64,000 nucleotides of DNA from Paraphaeosphaeria minitans (taxonomy: Eukaryota > Ascomycota > Dothideomycetes > Pleosporales > Didymosphaeriaceae): contig WJXW01000004.1 of the NCBI GenBank assembly GCA_015832175.1, positions 3,844,001 through 3,908,000 on the forward strand. Reading direction: 5' to 3'. Of the stretch, positions 11,920 to 23,116 are shown in pieces. Made by a program: the position numbers and the translations under genes. Position 1 is the first letter of the stretch; each line of letters opens with the position of its first letter. The notes under the pieces are model-generated. The model saw nothing but the letters and a program-made list of their open reading frames with translations, was not told the origin of the DNA and ran no database searches.

Positions 11920-11927
11920 TTTTTATA
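11920..11927 (-). promoter_or_regulatory. TATA box (TATAAAAA)
   Basis: A canonical TATAAAAA on the minus strand, about 80 bp upstream of the 11521-11841 frame and oriented towards it. The spacing suits a short 5' leader. Confidence 0.5.
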
Positions 11928-12912
11928 GCACTGGCTTTCTTAGATGATCTTCTTCTCTACATGATTGTAGATATAATTATGGATATCCGGAATGCTGATT
12001 GAGCGTGGTTTAGTAGAAAATCGTGCCGGGACGATGAGCAGAAACGATTCTGGGAGTGCGATGCCTAATTCCGAGGCACGTCCGAGACTACCATTAGTAG
12101 GTTGGTCTGACGACGGGAGAATGAATTTTTTATCTGAACCGTGAACGTGTAGCTCGGCCAGAAGTTGGGAGTCTAGCTTGCACTTGAGCCTTAGGGAAGA
12201 TTGATAATGACCGATGGCGTGCAAAATGGGAAAGCGCTTGTGTCCAATGGGCAGAAAACGCGCGAGCGAGAATTGGAGCCTAATCTGAATTGTAGGTTGC
12301 GGTGCACTTTTGTAGAAGAATTATGGTGGGGAGCTGCAAAGCGGCGTGGGCTTACTGCATATATGGCCCCTCAGGAACACAAATGAGGCTTAGCTCTCGG
12401 ATGATCTTTGTCCCACGTGACTGCAATTCTCGAAATGTACATGATGTGGTCGCCGCTCATGACAATGTTTTCCTGCCCGATGTTTGTTGTATGTTTCCAG
12501 ACGATGAACAGTACCAAGGCAGCAATGCCTCATGCTACGGAAGAGATCAATGGCTCCAGGATGTACTCAGAGGAACCATGTCTTCGCCAAGCACGAGGAT
12601 TGAGAAGCTCTGTGTTTGAGGGCGTTCAGGGGTCGAGGGCCTCGCATCTACGCATGAAACGATCTCGACAAACGGCGTTCTCCTGGTTGGAGGACTCAAA
12701 CAAACACTGCGGGCATCGAGTAAACACGGTGGCCGAGTATGTCTGATATAGCTAGAGATGTTTGAGGTATAAATTTGATTCCTGCACCTTGGTACACAGC
12801 TGGGACGCATCAGAACCATATACATACCGCGATTTCCCCTACCCCAGCCATCGTCATTTCCAGACTTGGCAACCACATACGAGTCATTTCAAGCTTCCAC
12901 TGCCAACCCCCG
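11928..12912. other. Intergenic, nothing recognised
   Basis: Spacer before the 3' end of the DHFR gene. Overlapping open frames in this stretch mostly begin at non-ATG codons and look like chance frames. Confidence 0.6.
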
Positions 12913-13758
12913 TCACCGTACTCTCTCAAACATCTGAAACTCGAACTTCACCCCCTTCTCCTCGACCGGCTCGATCTGCTCCCCCACCCACCCCTCCACT
13001 TCTTCTTTACCACACCTTCTCCACCCCTCATCTCTATCCAGATCCACCGAGAAAAACGTATCGCACTCATACTCCTCCTGAATTTTAGTAAGCAACGCCC
13101 GCTCTGTCTGCGGCAACGCCATCGCAGCATCGTACATCGTAGCGCCGCCGATGACAAACACTCTCCCAATCTCCGGCCTGGCCTCCGTCCGGTCGCTAGC
13201 CTCCCCTGGCGCCGAATGGTACGACTGCAAGAGGGAGAGGGCGTCGTGCAGACTGGACACGGCCTGGACGTTCCCATGTCCCTCCTTCCCACCACCCGCC
13301 GCTCCCAGCTTTGCGGTGAACGCCCCCGGACTCCGCGTGACGACGACATTCACCCTCCCCTCCAGCGGCCGGAACCGCGGCGGTATGGAATCCCACGTCT
13401 TGCGTCCCATGACGACGGCATTGCACCGCTTGCTTCCACCGCTGGTGGGCACAGATTTGGGCACGCGGCTCGTCACCCGCCGGAAATACGCCATTTCCTT
13501 GCGCAGCTGCGGCCAGGGTAGCGCGCCCGCGCGGCCGATGCCCAGGGAGGGTGTCGCGGCGAGGATGAGCGTGAGGGCGAGGTGTTGCTTCGCCATCGTT
13601 GCGTCGACCTCGGACCTTGAAGCGTTGGGCTCGGCGGTATTGGTATTGGTATTGGTATTGGACATGGACATGGACATTTCTTTTCCGTCGTTGCGGAGAG
13701 CGTAGATGTGCGCGTGGGGGACGTTTGACGTTGACGTAGGGTTCCGCTGCCGGGGCAT
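12913..13758 (-). CDS. DFR1: Dihydrofolate reductase
   Basis: Reduces dihydrofolate to tetrahydrofolate with NADPH, supplying one-carbon units for thymidylate, purines and methionine; it is the classical antifolate target. Single exon. The DHFR fold is unmistakable: LTLILAATPSLGIGRAG with the Met20-type loop, LPWPQLRKEM with the substrate-contacting segment, VVMGRKTWDSIP (NADPH binding), NVVVTR, and VFVIGGATMYDAA near the C-terminal third. The frame runs from ATG 13758 for 281 residues, but the conserved domain begins only at about residue 57. An in-frame ATG at 13596 (AACGATGG context) gives a 227-residue protein of ordinary fungal length and may be the true start. The extra 54 residues include MSMSMS and NTNTNTNT, encoded by microsatellites at about 13638-13677. 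Confidence 0.93.
   Translation of the reverse strand: MPRQRNPTSTSNVPHAHIYALRNDGKEMSMSMSNTNTNTNTAEPNASRSEVDATMAKQHLALTLILAATPSLGIGRAGALPWPQLRKEMAYFRRVTSRVPKSVPTSGGSKRCNAVVMGRKTWDSIPPRFRPLEGRVNVVVTRSPGAFTAKLGAAGGGKEGHGNVQAVSSLHDALSLLQSYHSAPGEASDRTEARPEIGRVFVIGGATMYDAAMALPQTERALLTKIQEEYECDTFFSVDLDRDEGWRRCGKEEVEGWVGEQIEPVEEKGVKFEFQMFERVR
13638..13677 (+). repeat. Coding microsatellites (ATTGGT)n and (ACATGG)n
   Basis: Two adjacent hexanucleotide runs of three to four copies in the possible N-terminal extension of the DHFR gene. On the coding strand they give Asn-Thr and Met-Ser dipeptide repeats. Confidence 0.9.
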
Positions 13759-14294
13759 GTTTTATTATGCAGGGCATGCCGCGAACGTCCATGCTCAGGC
13801 AGCGGGGCTGAAAACGCGCTAGGCAGGCACGCGTGGCAACGTGATCGGAGATGTCAACAGCACGTGCACATTCCTCACAGGCAAATGATGATCACTTGGG
13901 TAGAGATGTCGCATTGGAATACTCGTTCCGAGAGCCAAGGCACGCGTCCAATGCTACTCGATGTCTGATGCAGACACGCCACCCATTTGTCCAGCTCAAG
14001 GTGCCTGCGCTCACTCACTCCTCCTCCCCTTCTCGCATATAAACTCCGCTTCCCTCACGCGCTGATATATCATACACGGAACGACGGGATACCGGACGCA
14101 AAGATCCATCCAATCCAACAAGCGCACCCTCGCCGTCATGCAAGCCCTCCTCAGAACGCCGTAAAGACACCGCCCATGCCGCAGTCTCGCCCAAAAAGTT
14201 CCCAGTCATACAACTCATTCCCGTTCCAGGGGTATCTCGTGAAAAGGTAGCAGCAGAAATGTTAAGTTGAGGGTTTCTGGCGCAGGAATGACTT
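13759..14294. other. Intergenic between DHFR and PSY2
   Basis: Holds the 5' region of the DHFR gene and the 3' region of the next minus-strand gene. No additional coding sequence is supported. Confidence 0.7.
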
Positions 14295-17191
14295 CTATTC
14301 ACCGTTGCCGCCTTCCCCACCGGACTTGAGCGGGATGGATAACGATATCTTCTTTGGACCTCCTCCACTATCCTTCGCCGAGGTGATATTGGGGCTCTTC
14401 CGGCGCAAGCTCTTGAGACTGCTGGCGCTGGAGTTGCTGTTGAGAGATGCGCGACGCTTCACAGTGCCACTAGATGATAAGCTGAGGAGCAACTCATCTT
14501 CTTCGTCATCCTCTCTCCTACGTTTCTCGGATATCCGCTCGGGCGGTGACTTCGACGCGACCGGCGGTTCTTGTGTCGTACTGGTCGTTGGTACGCTCTG
14601 CGGCAGTACGGAGGGAGCAGCCGCAGCAAGGTCGTCGACTTCGTCGTCCCCTTCGTCGTCGTCTGGGTAGTTGACCAAGGGACGTACAGGAGACGCGCCA
14701 TTGACAGATTTCGCGACACTCGGTGCAAATTCATCCTCTTCATCGGAGCCATTGAAATAAGCTTCTTCATCCGGGTCGGCTTCTTTCAATCCAGCGCCCC
14801 ATTTTCCGCCGTTGACCATGCTCAGCTGTTGCCGTGCAGGCGTGTCGCTGTCAACGCTGGTGAAGGATGCCTCGAGTTCCTGGGTAGTCACGGGTTCGTG
14901 CATCTGGTCGTACCGCAGAATGAGGTTCTGGAACGTGTCCACGTAAGTGATTGTCTGTAGCTTTTCGCGGTAGGTCTCGACCAGATGTTGAACGAGTATC
15001 TTGATGTTTTCGCGTTTGATGAATTCGAACAATTCCAGACAAGCAGAGTTGAGGAGGTTATCCCTTGTCATGTTGTCGAAAAGTATATTCAGGATCGGCT
15101 CGAAAAGCTGGTGCTGAATGATCTGTCTGTTATGTGTCTCGTCATGCAGACCGATGCAGGAGCGAAAATATTTCAGAGCAGCTGTCGAAGGTTAGACTGA
15201 GGCTTCGAAGGATGAAACTTGCACATACTCAGCTTCAGGTGTTTTTCCGGACACTCCATCAGTCGCGCTACTCGCGCCGCCAGGCCTTCGGACAGGATGA
15301 AATATTTACTTCGGAACGAGTGCTGCCGGATGAAAAAGCACAACACCTCCACCAAGTGAACATACAAATTGATCTGCTGTATCGTGAGGTTTTCCACTGC
15401 GAATGATTAGTTAGAGCTGGGTAGTTAAGACGACATACATACTGGACTCCCGTCCGTCAAGATCCTTGAGCGGCTGGAAAAGCTTTCTGGCAGATTCATC
15501 GTAAAAGTTCTGTATGAAGGTGTCTGTCTGCGGCAGTGGAGGGAGCTGTCCTCGAACCTTTGCGAGAAAATCGTTGTTAGATCGGCCCAGTGCCTCTATT
15601 GACGCCGAGTTGGCATTGGGGTCGAGCAAGATTTTGATAGCATCAGCCATCTGAGATTTGACTCCGAGGTCGACCTCTATGAGGAGAAGCTCAATGAGGG
15701 TGTCGGTCAAGGGTTTTGACTTCTCTTGTATCGCCTTGAAGATGTAACTTCGAACCATCAGCGCATCGTGGTCTATGAGCGAGACCAGGATATCGGTGCC
15801 CGCCACACGTACGGAAGCATCTTGGTGCTTCAGCGCGTATTGTATGACATCCAGGAGGCCGTTGTTGATGAAGTTTTGGTAAAGCTGCGCTCGATTCTGC
15901 GCCTGCAGGCTCTTGGCAATGGAGGTGCACTGCTGGATGAAGAGCACCGCATCCTTCTTCCTCTGCATATTCTGTTCCGCTGATCCAAAGATACCAAACA
16001 ACTCCTGAAGGAACGGCTGGTTCGCTTGCAAATGCTGTACAATATCGACTTGGTGGAAGAAGATGAGAGAGTTTAAGACGGAGAATGTAGGATCATCCAA
16101 GATGCGTGCTAGAACGACATCCTTGAGATACTGGAGTCGGTATGTGTAGTGGATCTTTCGTTTTATGTTCTCGTCTTGGATCTTGACAACCTCCTTGAAC
16201 TTGGACTCGTCGGCGAGGTACTGTCGGTGGTTCGCCTTGTGCAAGGGAAAGTCCGGGTCGTATTCCAAAGCGCCGACCACGCCAAGTACAATATCGTCGG
16301 TGACGACGTATTCGATGATGGCGGTGTCGTTGAGCAGAATCAACAGCTTCATGATGCTGCATAGGCGATGCAGATCCGAGGCGCTCTCCAGGTCTTCGGC
16401 CATCTCCACGAGTGGGATGAGCTTCGGGATGTATAGTTGCGAGAGCACGAACTTGGCAAGAGCTTCGCGACCGCCGGGGGTACTGTTTGCGGCGCGCATA
16501 TGGTTTTCGATCTCGTGTAAATTGCCCAAGTCGGGCGGCGGCAACATGATGGGACTCATGTGTTCGCCAATGTCGTCCGAGAGGCCATCGTCTGCGCGGC
16601 ATTAATCAACCTGTTCATGACCTGACTGGGCCTACACATACCCTGTGCGGCTCTCTCTTGCAAACGCGCCTGCATGTCATTCACAAATTCCCTGCCACGG
16701 GGTTAGCGCGTGATGTCAGCGTCGCGACGCGCTCCACCCACCATATACTTCCACAGCCCTCTGGCTCCTGAAAACTGAGGGCCATGTCGGTGCCATTCTG
16801 CTCGGTCCACACAATGAGGGTGTCTGCGGCGGATTAGCCTGGATCGGAATGTCGCGTGGCAGTCACCAACCTTGCTGCTTCTGGTAGCCGTCGTCTTTGG
16901 ATATTCTGGTCTCGAGGAGCTGGCGCGAGGGGTCGTCTTCGGACGCGACGAGGATCTTCGCTTCGTCCTGTGGCGCACACGTCAGTCTGGGCTCGCACAG
17001 GCGCCGGAGGGCATGAGGGGACGGTGACGGTGACGGCGCAGAATTTGCCGGCAGTGGTGGCACGGATACGGACGTACATTTGCGAAGACGCCCCTGCAGA
17101 AGCCGGTCCCGCGATCGAACCAGTCATTGTTCTTGAGCTCGTAGACCTTTACGCGCTTGCGATCGTTGGAAGGTGGCGCTACCAGTGCCAT
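14295..17191 (-). CDS. PSY2: Serine/threonine protein phosphatase 4 regulatory subunit 3 (PSY2/SMEK), seven exons
   Basis: Regulatory subunit of the PP4 complex, which reverses DNA-damage checkpoint phosphorylation; SMEK proteins guide the catalytic subunit to substrates. Exons: 17191-17078, 16967-16871, 16823-16742, 16691-16642, 16591-15443, 15396-15229, 15181-14295. All six introns are GT-AG (46-110 nt) and the total of 2547 nt keeps frame, giving 848 residues. The N-terminus is an EVH1/PH-like domain (RVKVYELKNNDWFDRGTG, then YQKQQDTLIVW and ALSFQEPEGC). The SMK-1/DUF625 domain and helical repeats follow (YIPKLIPLVEMAEDL, KRKIHYTYRLQYLKDVVL, HHQVDI-type segments). The C-terminus is acidic and then Ser/Lys-rich with KRRRE- and KRRAS-type basic clusters that could act as a nuclear signal. 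The ATG at 17191 is chosen because MALVAPPSNDRKRVKVY matches the family N-terminus. Confidence 0.95.
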
Positions 17192-20035
17192 AGTAGGTAG
17201 CAGCGGGAGCCTGCTACCTCTCCGGACGGGGCGACACACCCCCCAGAGCGAGGTCGCGGGTCGCGATCGTGGGCGCAGGCGGGCAGAGGGCGATTCGGAG
17301 GCGGCGCGAGATGCGACGGGTGCGTTCGGGCCGGCGTTGAAGGGTCGCGTGTGGATGACGATTAGGAGGCTGGGGCGTTGCCGTGGGCGCGCGCGCGGCC
17401 GTCGGGCGCTGGGGTGCTTGGCTGCGGGGTGCGGGCAGGACGCGAAGGCAGCGCAGGCAGCGGAGGCGACGTGGGATGCGTCGAGGCGGGCGGGATCACC
17501 CGTCCGTGGGTGGTGGTGGTGGTGGTGGAGGTGGTGTCGGTGTCGGTGTCGGTGACGGTGACGGTGTCGCGTCTGGTAGGCAAGCCTGGAGTCGGAAGAT
17601 GCGAGCAGGCGCTAGTTGGATGGAAATAGGCCCTGGGTAATCGATAAGCACCGATGTTGGCTACCTACCTACGGTACAAGACCTACAAGCCTGCCGAGCC
17701 GCATGAAGGGACGGACGCTAACAAGTCCAATGTCCAGCCACGACAGTTCCGGGCGCCGTCTGTTGCAGATTGAGTCTGTCCGTCGACGAGCAGGCCTGCA
17801 GGCGAAGTGAGTTGCCACCAAGCACCCGAGTGAGGCGTTGCTGCCACCGTTGACGCAATGCGCCTTGGCGTCTCTGTTGGGATGCGTGGACAACGCACCG
17901 TCGCCGCAACACCAGAAAATCACTAGGTAGCCGCCCAAGCTAGACGCATCCCACGGCTTGCATTTCTTTCTTGCTTGGTCAGACAGGAATCACGAGACTA
18001 CCCAGAGTCAATGGTACCGAAACGAAAGGTCAGCATGGGAGGGACATCCTATGCTAGGCATGTCTGGAGGAGAATGCGCCTAGGAGGTACCTACCTTGGT
18101 GGAAAAGCTCTGAGCAAGGGCACGAACGTAAAAAACCAGACCGAGAGAAGACACGACGGGGTGATTTTCGAGCTTGATTACGTTGTGTTAGTATCCGTAT
18201 TGTACTGCTTGAGAGCACCTTGCGTGTTTGGAATACCTCCCTAGGCCAACCTCTACCTAGTGTGTGTGTGTGTGTGGAGTACCTAGCTTACGGCACTGTC
18301 TCAAAGCCAGTGGATAGCAACGTCAGGCGACAACAAAGGTTGGGCTTATATGTCCGGCATATCAATAACACGCATCGAAATTACCACTTGCGAACATGTA
18401 CCATCTTTCGGCTGCAACGCTACAATTGCATAATCGGGGTTTCCAGTGAATCATCTCCAAGAGCTGTAGCACTCCTATGGACCTGCTATCTAGTTGTCCT
18501 GGAACTATGCGTCCATGTGCTTTGAGAAAAAGCAAAAGAGGGCGGCTAGTGCCTGAGGACCTGCAATGCCCCCGTGGGCTAAGCTGGTAGTAGGAAATGA
18601 GAGAAACAAATCTGTTGACATATTTGCAAAAGCACCTAAGCTGTTGAGACTCGCCTTAAACATGAGCACGCCTCCTAGAGCCCAAAATGATCGAAACCGC
18701 TCCAGAGTATGTCATGAGCCAGTATATCAGTATTCCAGGTCCTACCGTAAAACGTCTGTTGCAGGCAGCTATTACTAGTAGGTATACGGAAGGTGCGACG
18801 TAGCCCTACATAGCTAACTCTGCCCACATAACCAATTCATCACTCTTATACCTCACATTTCTTCCCTTGCCTCCACTGATGTTGCAGCCAAAAGAGACAA
18901 AGTTAGCGCTACCTCGCAGCGTCGATCCTCTGCAAACACCGACGACAAATAGGGCAAATTTGGATGGTGGGAACTAGGTACCGTACCTAGATAGGTATAC
19001 CTAGTCGCGCATCCGGCCCGCGTCCGGTGAGCTCGGTAGAAATGTGGACTCTGAGCGTGACGGCGCCGCGATAGAGCGCTCGTCTCGTGTGAGGAACATG
19101 AACAACGACACCGTGTAGACGATGAATTTGACTTCGATCTCAGGCTTACCTAACTACGCCAGCACGCAATGAAAAACGTAATTGCATTGCATGCCCATAG
19201 GTATCATAGGTACCCAAGAGCTATATTATTACCTGCTCGTTTGATCTTAGCTACCTACGTCCCTACCAATCAACCATCGCTTCGTGCCCATACCCACAGC
19301 ACAACGCAGCACAGCACATGCATCTCCCCCCCAATTCTTGCATTTTCTGAATCCCAACCACAGGCGCTCCATCCAAGTATCTCACTCCCGCTCCCGACGC
19401 ACCAATCAACCGCGCGCTATCCCTTAGGTAGCTCCACGATGTAGCGCTGGCGCTCGGCAGCCTTCTCGCAACCACTTCACTTGAGGGGCGGGAGGGGTAG
19501 CATGGACCACCGAATATATGTGTACATCGAATGTCAGTTCAGGATGTAGGGACGGCGGCTATAAGGAAGGGGAGGAGGTGTGGGGAGAAAACCAGAGAGG
19601 ACGGAGTCAGGAAGGTTTAGGTTGAGCTGAGAGCTGAGGACCCTGCAGGCATACCTACTGCTGTGCTGAGCACTGACGGGACGGATCACCATGATAGATA
19701 GCTCCCCTCGAAGTGTATGCTCACAGTGCAGCACGTATCGGCCCGTATGGGATATGCCGTCTCGACCTGCCATGCCCTGGGGTCCTACCTAGGCTGGGGA
19801 CGCATGCCCAAGACTATTGTACCTGCATCATCCGCTTCGTCGCGTGCAACTACCTATGTAAGCACCTTTCGAAGACCTTGATTCCTCTCCTGGACTACCT
19901 TCTCTCGTTTTCCGATAGCCTCGGCCAGCGCCCATAGGTACCCCTCCTTGCGGCACAGTTCACCGTCCCTCATATGCACTGCCGCCCATCCAATATCCAG
20001 GGATCAACTGCACCACTGCCGTCTCGGTAACTACA
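17192..20035. other. Intergenic, rich in TAGGTA/TACCTA motifs and GGT-type repeats
   Basis: A 2.8-kb region between divergent genes. The PSY2-proximal part is GC-rich with a GTGGTG/GTCGGT simple-repeat tract near 17509-17565. The rest carries many TACCTA/TAGGTA words (17661-17670, 18083-18096, about 18970-19003, 19199-19214, 19251-19260, 19785-19793). A short (TG)n run lies at about 18261-18275. No gene is supported; long frames in the GC-rich part are shadows of repeats. Confidence 0.65.
17509..17565 (+). repeat. GGT/GTCGGT low-complexity tract
   Basis: A run of GGT units followed by GTCGGT and GACGGT units in the 5' flank of PSY2. It produces long but meaningless frames in several phases. 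Confidence 0.85.
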
Positions 20036-21279
20036 ATGCCTCTCCCCAGCACGCAAAAAGCCGCCGTAAAAGTCGGCACCGGCGATGCCTCGCGCACGGA
20101 GATCAGAGAAGTGCCTGTGCCCGAGCCATCCCCCGACCAGATCCTCGTGAAAATAAACTACAGTGGGCTCTGCGCCTCAGACAAGTCGCTTCTGCTGGAC
20201 GAGTGGGAATCCACGGGGCTCCTACAGCAGCCGTGTACACAGGGAATCGCGGGGCACGAGGGCGCGGGGACGGTCGTCAAGGTGGGAAGTAACGGTATGT
20301 TCATCACCTACTATCCAAACTACGCCACCCTTCAAGCACAAGCGCTGACCGACAATACCTACAGTCCAAGACCTCTGGCAACCCGGCGACCGCGCGGGCA
20401 TAAAATGGATCGCCTCTATCTGCCGCAAGTGCGAGTTCTGCACCAACGGTGTCGACGAGTGCCACTGCCCCAAGCAGCTTAACTCGGGCTTCAGTATCGC
20501 AGGGACCTTCCAGGAATATTGTGTGACCGACGGGCGGTATGCGACGAGGCTGCCGGAGGGCGTCAGCGATGCGGAGGCGGGGCCGCTGCTGTGCGGGGGT
20601 GTAACAGCGTACACGGGGTGTAAGAGGAGCGGTGTGAGGCCGGGGCAGTGGATTGTGATACCTGGTGCGGGCGGTGGTGAGTGGAGACGTGTTCCCTTAT
20701 CTTGTCCCATGCTTGGGAGGTGGTTGTGGTTGTGGTTGTATGTGTGACGGTGCGGACTGATGCTGAACAGGACTTGGCCACCTCGCCGTCCAATACGCCA
20801 AAGCGATGGGCATGCGCGTCATCGCCATTGACGGCGGCGACGCAAAGCGTAACCTCTGCCTCAGCCTCGGAGCGGAGAAATTCATCGACTTCACTTCCTG
20901 CACGGACATTCCCGCCGAGGTCAGGTCCATCACCAAGTACGGCGCCCACGGCGTAGTCGTCATTTCTGCGACACGCCAGGGCTACGAGCAGGCGCCGCAC
21001 ATGCTGCGGCCGCAGGGGACGATGGTGTGCATTGGGCTGCCCAAAGATGGAACGGTTATCGCGGGCGCGCCACCGATCCTGATGGTGCTGAAGAAACTCA
21101 ACATTGTAGGGAGTGTGACGGGTACGTTGAAGGATGTCGAGGAGTGTCTGGACTTTACTGCGCGCGGGCTTGTGCGGCCGATCTTGACGTATGGCGACCT
21201 GGGCGATATCAATCGCTTCCTGGATGATATGGGATCTGGTCGCTTAGCAGGACGGGCGGTTATCAAGGTCGCTGCGTAG
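20036..21279 (+). CDS. Zinc-containing alcohol dehydrogenase, three exons
   Basis: Medium-chain dehydrogenase that interconverts alcohols and aldehydes with NAD(H), probably cytosolic. Exons are 20036-20294, 20365-20676 and 20771-21279, with introns of 70 and 94 nt; the spliced frame gives 359 residues. Catalytic zinc ligands are visible as C46 in GLCASD and H74-E75 in AGHEGAGTVV. The structural zinc loop is CRKCEFCTNGVDEC (about 106-119). The coenzyme Rossmann fold is GAGGGLGHLAVQYAKAMG, created exactly at the second splice junction, followed by an acidic residue in VIAIDGG, which suggests NAD preference. The overall order matches fungal ADH1-type enzymes. It ends 208 bp from the convergent MET2 gene. 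No signal or mitochondrial presequence is seen. Confidence 0.94.
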
Positions 21280-21487
21280 TGGTGAGTGTGTGGTGGACGT
21301 ACATGAACAACGAATAGTATTTGATCGTTGTAACTCATGAACCGATTGAGGAGTTGAACCTCGACCCTTCCTAGCGCAAGGGTACATACCATAGTATACA
21401 TCCAGCCTTCTTTCAAGCGTATGCCGAAGGCAGGAATCCGATCCCAACTGAAACGCCTCGCTAAATTTCAAACACTAAGCTCCCATC

Positions 21488-23116
21488 CTACCAAGCGGTG
21501 ATGTCATCCACTTCAGCCTCGCCAAAGGTACTGGTCTTGGTGGCATTCAGACCCGAATCGACCAGACCAGCGCTGTCCACATTCGGTTTCCGGCTCATTA
21601 TCTCAGGCAGGACCTCGTTGAGGAAGCCGCATAGATGGCCGTTCACCTGTTCAAACTCCAGAAGGAATGCATCGTGGCCGTCGGGTGAATCAATCGTCTT
21701 CAGCTTCGCATTCGGAATGTGCGCGGCCAGCTCCTGCTGCTCTGCGAAGGTGAACAGACCGTCTGACTGTATGCCGAGGACCAAAGTTGGCTGCTCGATC
21801 AGCGACAGAGCATGTTGAAGCGCCAACACTGGATCCAGCGTCTCTGTGTCAAATCCTTCAGGGTAACGGTGCCGCGAGATATCGTGGGTGTCCAGCTTCC
21901 GCGTGATGGCGATGTAACAGTTGGCATCGAACCTCCTGATGAACTTCTCGCCCTGGTACCTCAGATACGATTGCGCGGAGAAGTAATGTGGCGTACGAGA
22001 CTTCTGGAACTGTGATATGCCGTTCGGCTTTCCTTGAACCGGCGGAGATGGCGGATTAGAGGCGTCTTTGAACTCAAGATCGGCTATGTTCGCAGAGGTG
22101 GCTAGACCGACCGTGCTATTTGTTCGCGACACGCGCGGAGACCCGGCGTTCTTGTGACCGTGGTTGTGGATCGCCCAGTGCTCGTTCGCAGGGGTGCTCG
22201 GACGGGGCACAGCGTTGATGCTCTGTTTCTTAGACAGGTCAGGTGTGTTGCGACCGAAACGCGACTCGAACGAATCGCGGCTCCGATAGGTCAGGAGAGC
22301 CGACATGCGGGCAGCGCCTAGGCCTGTGGAGGGAGGGTCCTCGTAGGTGTAGTACCCGTCTTCGTACTTGGGGTCGCTGTAGATGCTCTGGCGTTGGGCC
22401 TCGCCCCAGCTAATCCCCCACGCACTATATCGTGCCGACGTTGCAATGGGAATGATGCTCTTGACGTAATCTTTGCCAAAGTAGGCAAATTCCAGGACCA
22501 GCATGCCTCCCATGGAACCTCCAATGACGGCGGCAATCTGGCGGACACCCAGATCGTCGAGGAGAAGTTTGAAGATGCTGCGGCTGTCAGCACCGCACAC
22601 ATGCGCAAACACCTGGCGTTGCAACTCACTTCACATCGTCCCTCACGGTCGTCAACGGGAACTCGGGCCCGTACTGGCCCAGTGAGGGGTCACCATCTTT
22701 TGCTGTGACGGGACTGGCACTCCCGTACGGGCTGCCCAGGCTGTTGATGCACACTACGAAGAACCGCGATATGTCGAATGCCTTCCCAGAGCCTCCCAGC
22801 ATCGGACCCCACCAGTCACCCACGTCAGCGCTGCCCGTCAGGGCGTGACATATCACCATGGCATTGTCGCCGGTGGGCGAGAGCGTGCCATGTGTCTTAT
22901 ACGCGACGGGGACATTGCCGAGGACAACACCGGATTCGAGCGTGACCTCCGGGATGATGGCGAATGTTTGATCGGGGATCAGCTTCGCGAACGGGTTCTC
23001 TGGCTGTTCCGTCACTCGTTCTACGTATCACCATGTTAGCATGGACGCAAACTTTGTTCAGTGCAATTGTGCTGGCACTCGATCCGCGGGGGTCGTACGG
23101 TACTTGTGCGTGCCAT
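21488..23116 (-). CDS. MET2: Homoserine O-acetyltransferase, three exons
   Basis: Transfers acetyl from acetyl-CoA to homoserine, the committed step of fungal methionine and cysteine synthesis. Alpha/beta-hydrolase fold: PVAYKTHGTL near the N-terminus, the nucleophile elbow GGSMGGM, and the Asp and His of the triad in VLGIQSDGLF and SPDGHDAFLLE. A Ser/Pro-rich insertion (roughly residues 250-320) is typical of fungal enzymes. Main exons are 23020-22630 and 22577-21488 (52-nt intron). The 5' exon has no ATG near PENPFAKLIPDQ; I infer a 13-nt first exon, 23116-23104, joined across an 83-nt intron with a CTAAC branch and TAG acceptor. This gives MARTKRVTEQPENPF and 497 residues in frame. The enzyme call is firm; the first exon is inferred. 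Confidence 0.93.

Noticed and set aside
13151..13705. Plus-strand frame of 184 codons over the DHFR gene
   Set aside because: It is the antisense shadow of a well-conserved enzyme on the other strand.
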